From an uncultured Clostridia bacterium (lineage in GTDB: Bacteria > Bacillota > Clostridia > Peptostreptococcales > Acidaminobacteraceae), in NCBI GenBank assembly GCA_937880545.1, contig CALFKA010000070.1, positions 1 to 6,828 on the forward strand: DNA of 6,828 nucleotides, read 5' to 3'. Shown here one piece after another: positions 6,545-6,828 of the stretch. The notes under the pieces are model-generated. The model searched no databases. It was not told the origin of the DNA and saw nothing but the letters and a program-made list of their open reading frames with translations. The position numbers and the translations under genes are program-made. How positions within the stretch are numbered: the stretch's first letter is position 1; every line of letters begins with the position of its first letter.

Positions 6545-6566
6545 CACATGGAGTTCGAGGTGTTCA

Positions 6567-6828
6567 ATGAAAGCCAGACACTTTTTTGAAAGTCATACCG
6601 CGTACTTCTTTATCTTGCCGGCGCTGATTTTTATTGTGCTTTTTTCCCTCCTTCCTATCGGGGCATCGTTGCAGTATGCTTTTTTTGATCTCCAGCTCAA
6701 TGATCAGGCACGTGCCGATTTATATACAGAGTCGAGCTACAACCTGAAGCTTCATCAAGAGACCGTCAAGTACATCCACTATTATTTGAGTATCGATGAA
6801 TCCTCCGTGACAACTGAAGAGGCCCGGT
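6567..6828 (+). CDS. Sugar ABC transporter permease, MalF/UgpA-like, N-terminal part
   Basis: The frame is open for 87 codons and runs off the window. After a short cytoplasmic lead (MKARHFFESH) it has a first membrane segment, AYFFILPALIFIVLFSLLPI, followed by GASLQYAFFDLQL. This is the classic N-terminus of MalF/UgpA/LacF-type binding-protein-dependent permeases, usually x-YLFLLPALILLxxFxxYPI followed by SxxxSFxDxxL. It would form part of the cytoplasmic-membrane channel and pair with a second permease (MalG-like), presumably encoded downstream. GAGG at 6557-6560, 6 bases before the ATG, is the likely ribosome site. The hydrophilic segment from about residue 45 to the window edge replaces the usual short loop leading to FVGLxNY, which has not appeared by residue 87. 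The start lies 65 bases after the binding-protein stop, beyond the hairpin. Confidence 0.85.
   Translation, partial: MKARHFFESHTAYFFILPALIFIVLFSLLPIGASLQYAFFDLQLNDQARADLYTESSYNLKLHQETVKYIHYYLSIDESSVTTEEAR

Overview
The window looks like ordinary chromosome of an anaerobic, Gram-positive-type bacterium, most likely a Bacillota/Clostridia member. The reasons are two Sec/lipobox lipoproteins, strong AGGAGG-type ribosome sites, FtsX-type ABC genes of the kind common in Firmicutes, a YcxB-like membrane protein, and base composition near half GC by eye. The genus cannot be named from this sequence. There are no RNA genes, mobile elements, CRISPR arrays or phage genes.

Region 1 (1-3147) is the 3' part of an export-type ABC operon: the C-terminal end of an ATPase, an 830-residue FtsX/MacB-like permease with two duplicated halves, and a small lipoprotein that resembles DUF5301 proteins. 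The first two genes share an ATGA stop/start overlap and the third begins about 20 bases after the permease, so they are almost certainly co-transcribed. A hairpin terminator closes the unit, and it lies inside the 3' end of the convergent next gene. The likely role is export or extraction of a hydrophobic or peptide substrate, or an envelope defence or sensing function; the substrate cannot be read from the sequence.

Region 2 (3117-5065) holds a divergent pair. A YcxB-like membrane protein lies on the minus strand, and a PlsC-family acyltransferase carrying a C-terminal zinc ribbon lies on the plus strand. Their shared 99-base spacer up to the track of the two starts contains back-to-back -10 boxes and a perfect 14-bp palindrome between them, the best operator candidate in the window. 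A strong 9-bp-stem terminator follows the acyltransferase gene.

Region 3 (5066-6828) begins a sugar-uptake (CUT1-type) ABC operon: a regulatory gap with short palindromes and repeats, a sugar-binding lipoprotein on a Pro/Glu-rich tether, an intercistronic hairpin with a T-run, and the N-terminal part of a MalF/UgpA-like permease that continues past the window. That permease seems to have an unusually long hydrophilic stretch after its first membrane segment.

No clearly new biological system is visible. The most worthwhile leads are the shared palindrome between the divergent genes, the acyltransferase-zinc ribbon fusion, the ABC-lipoprotein cassette, and the extended permease loop.
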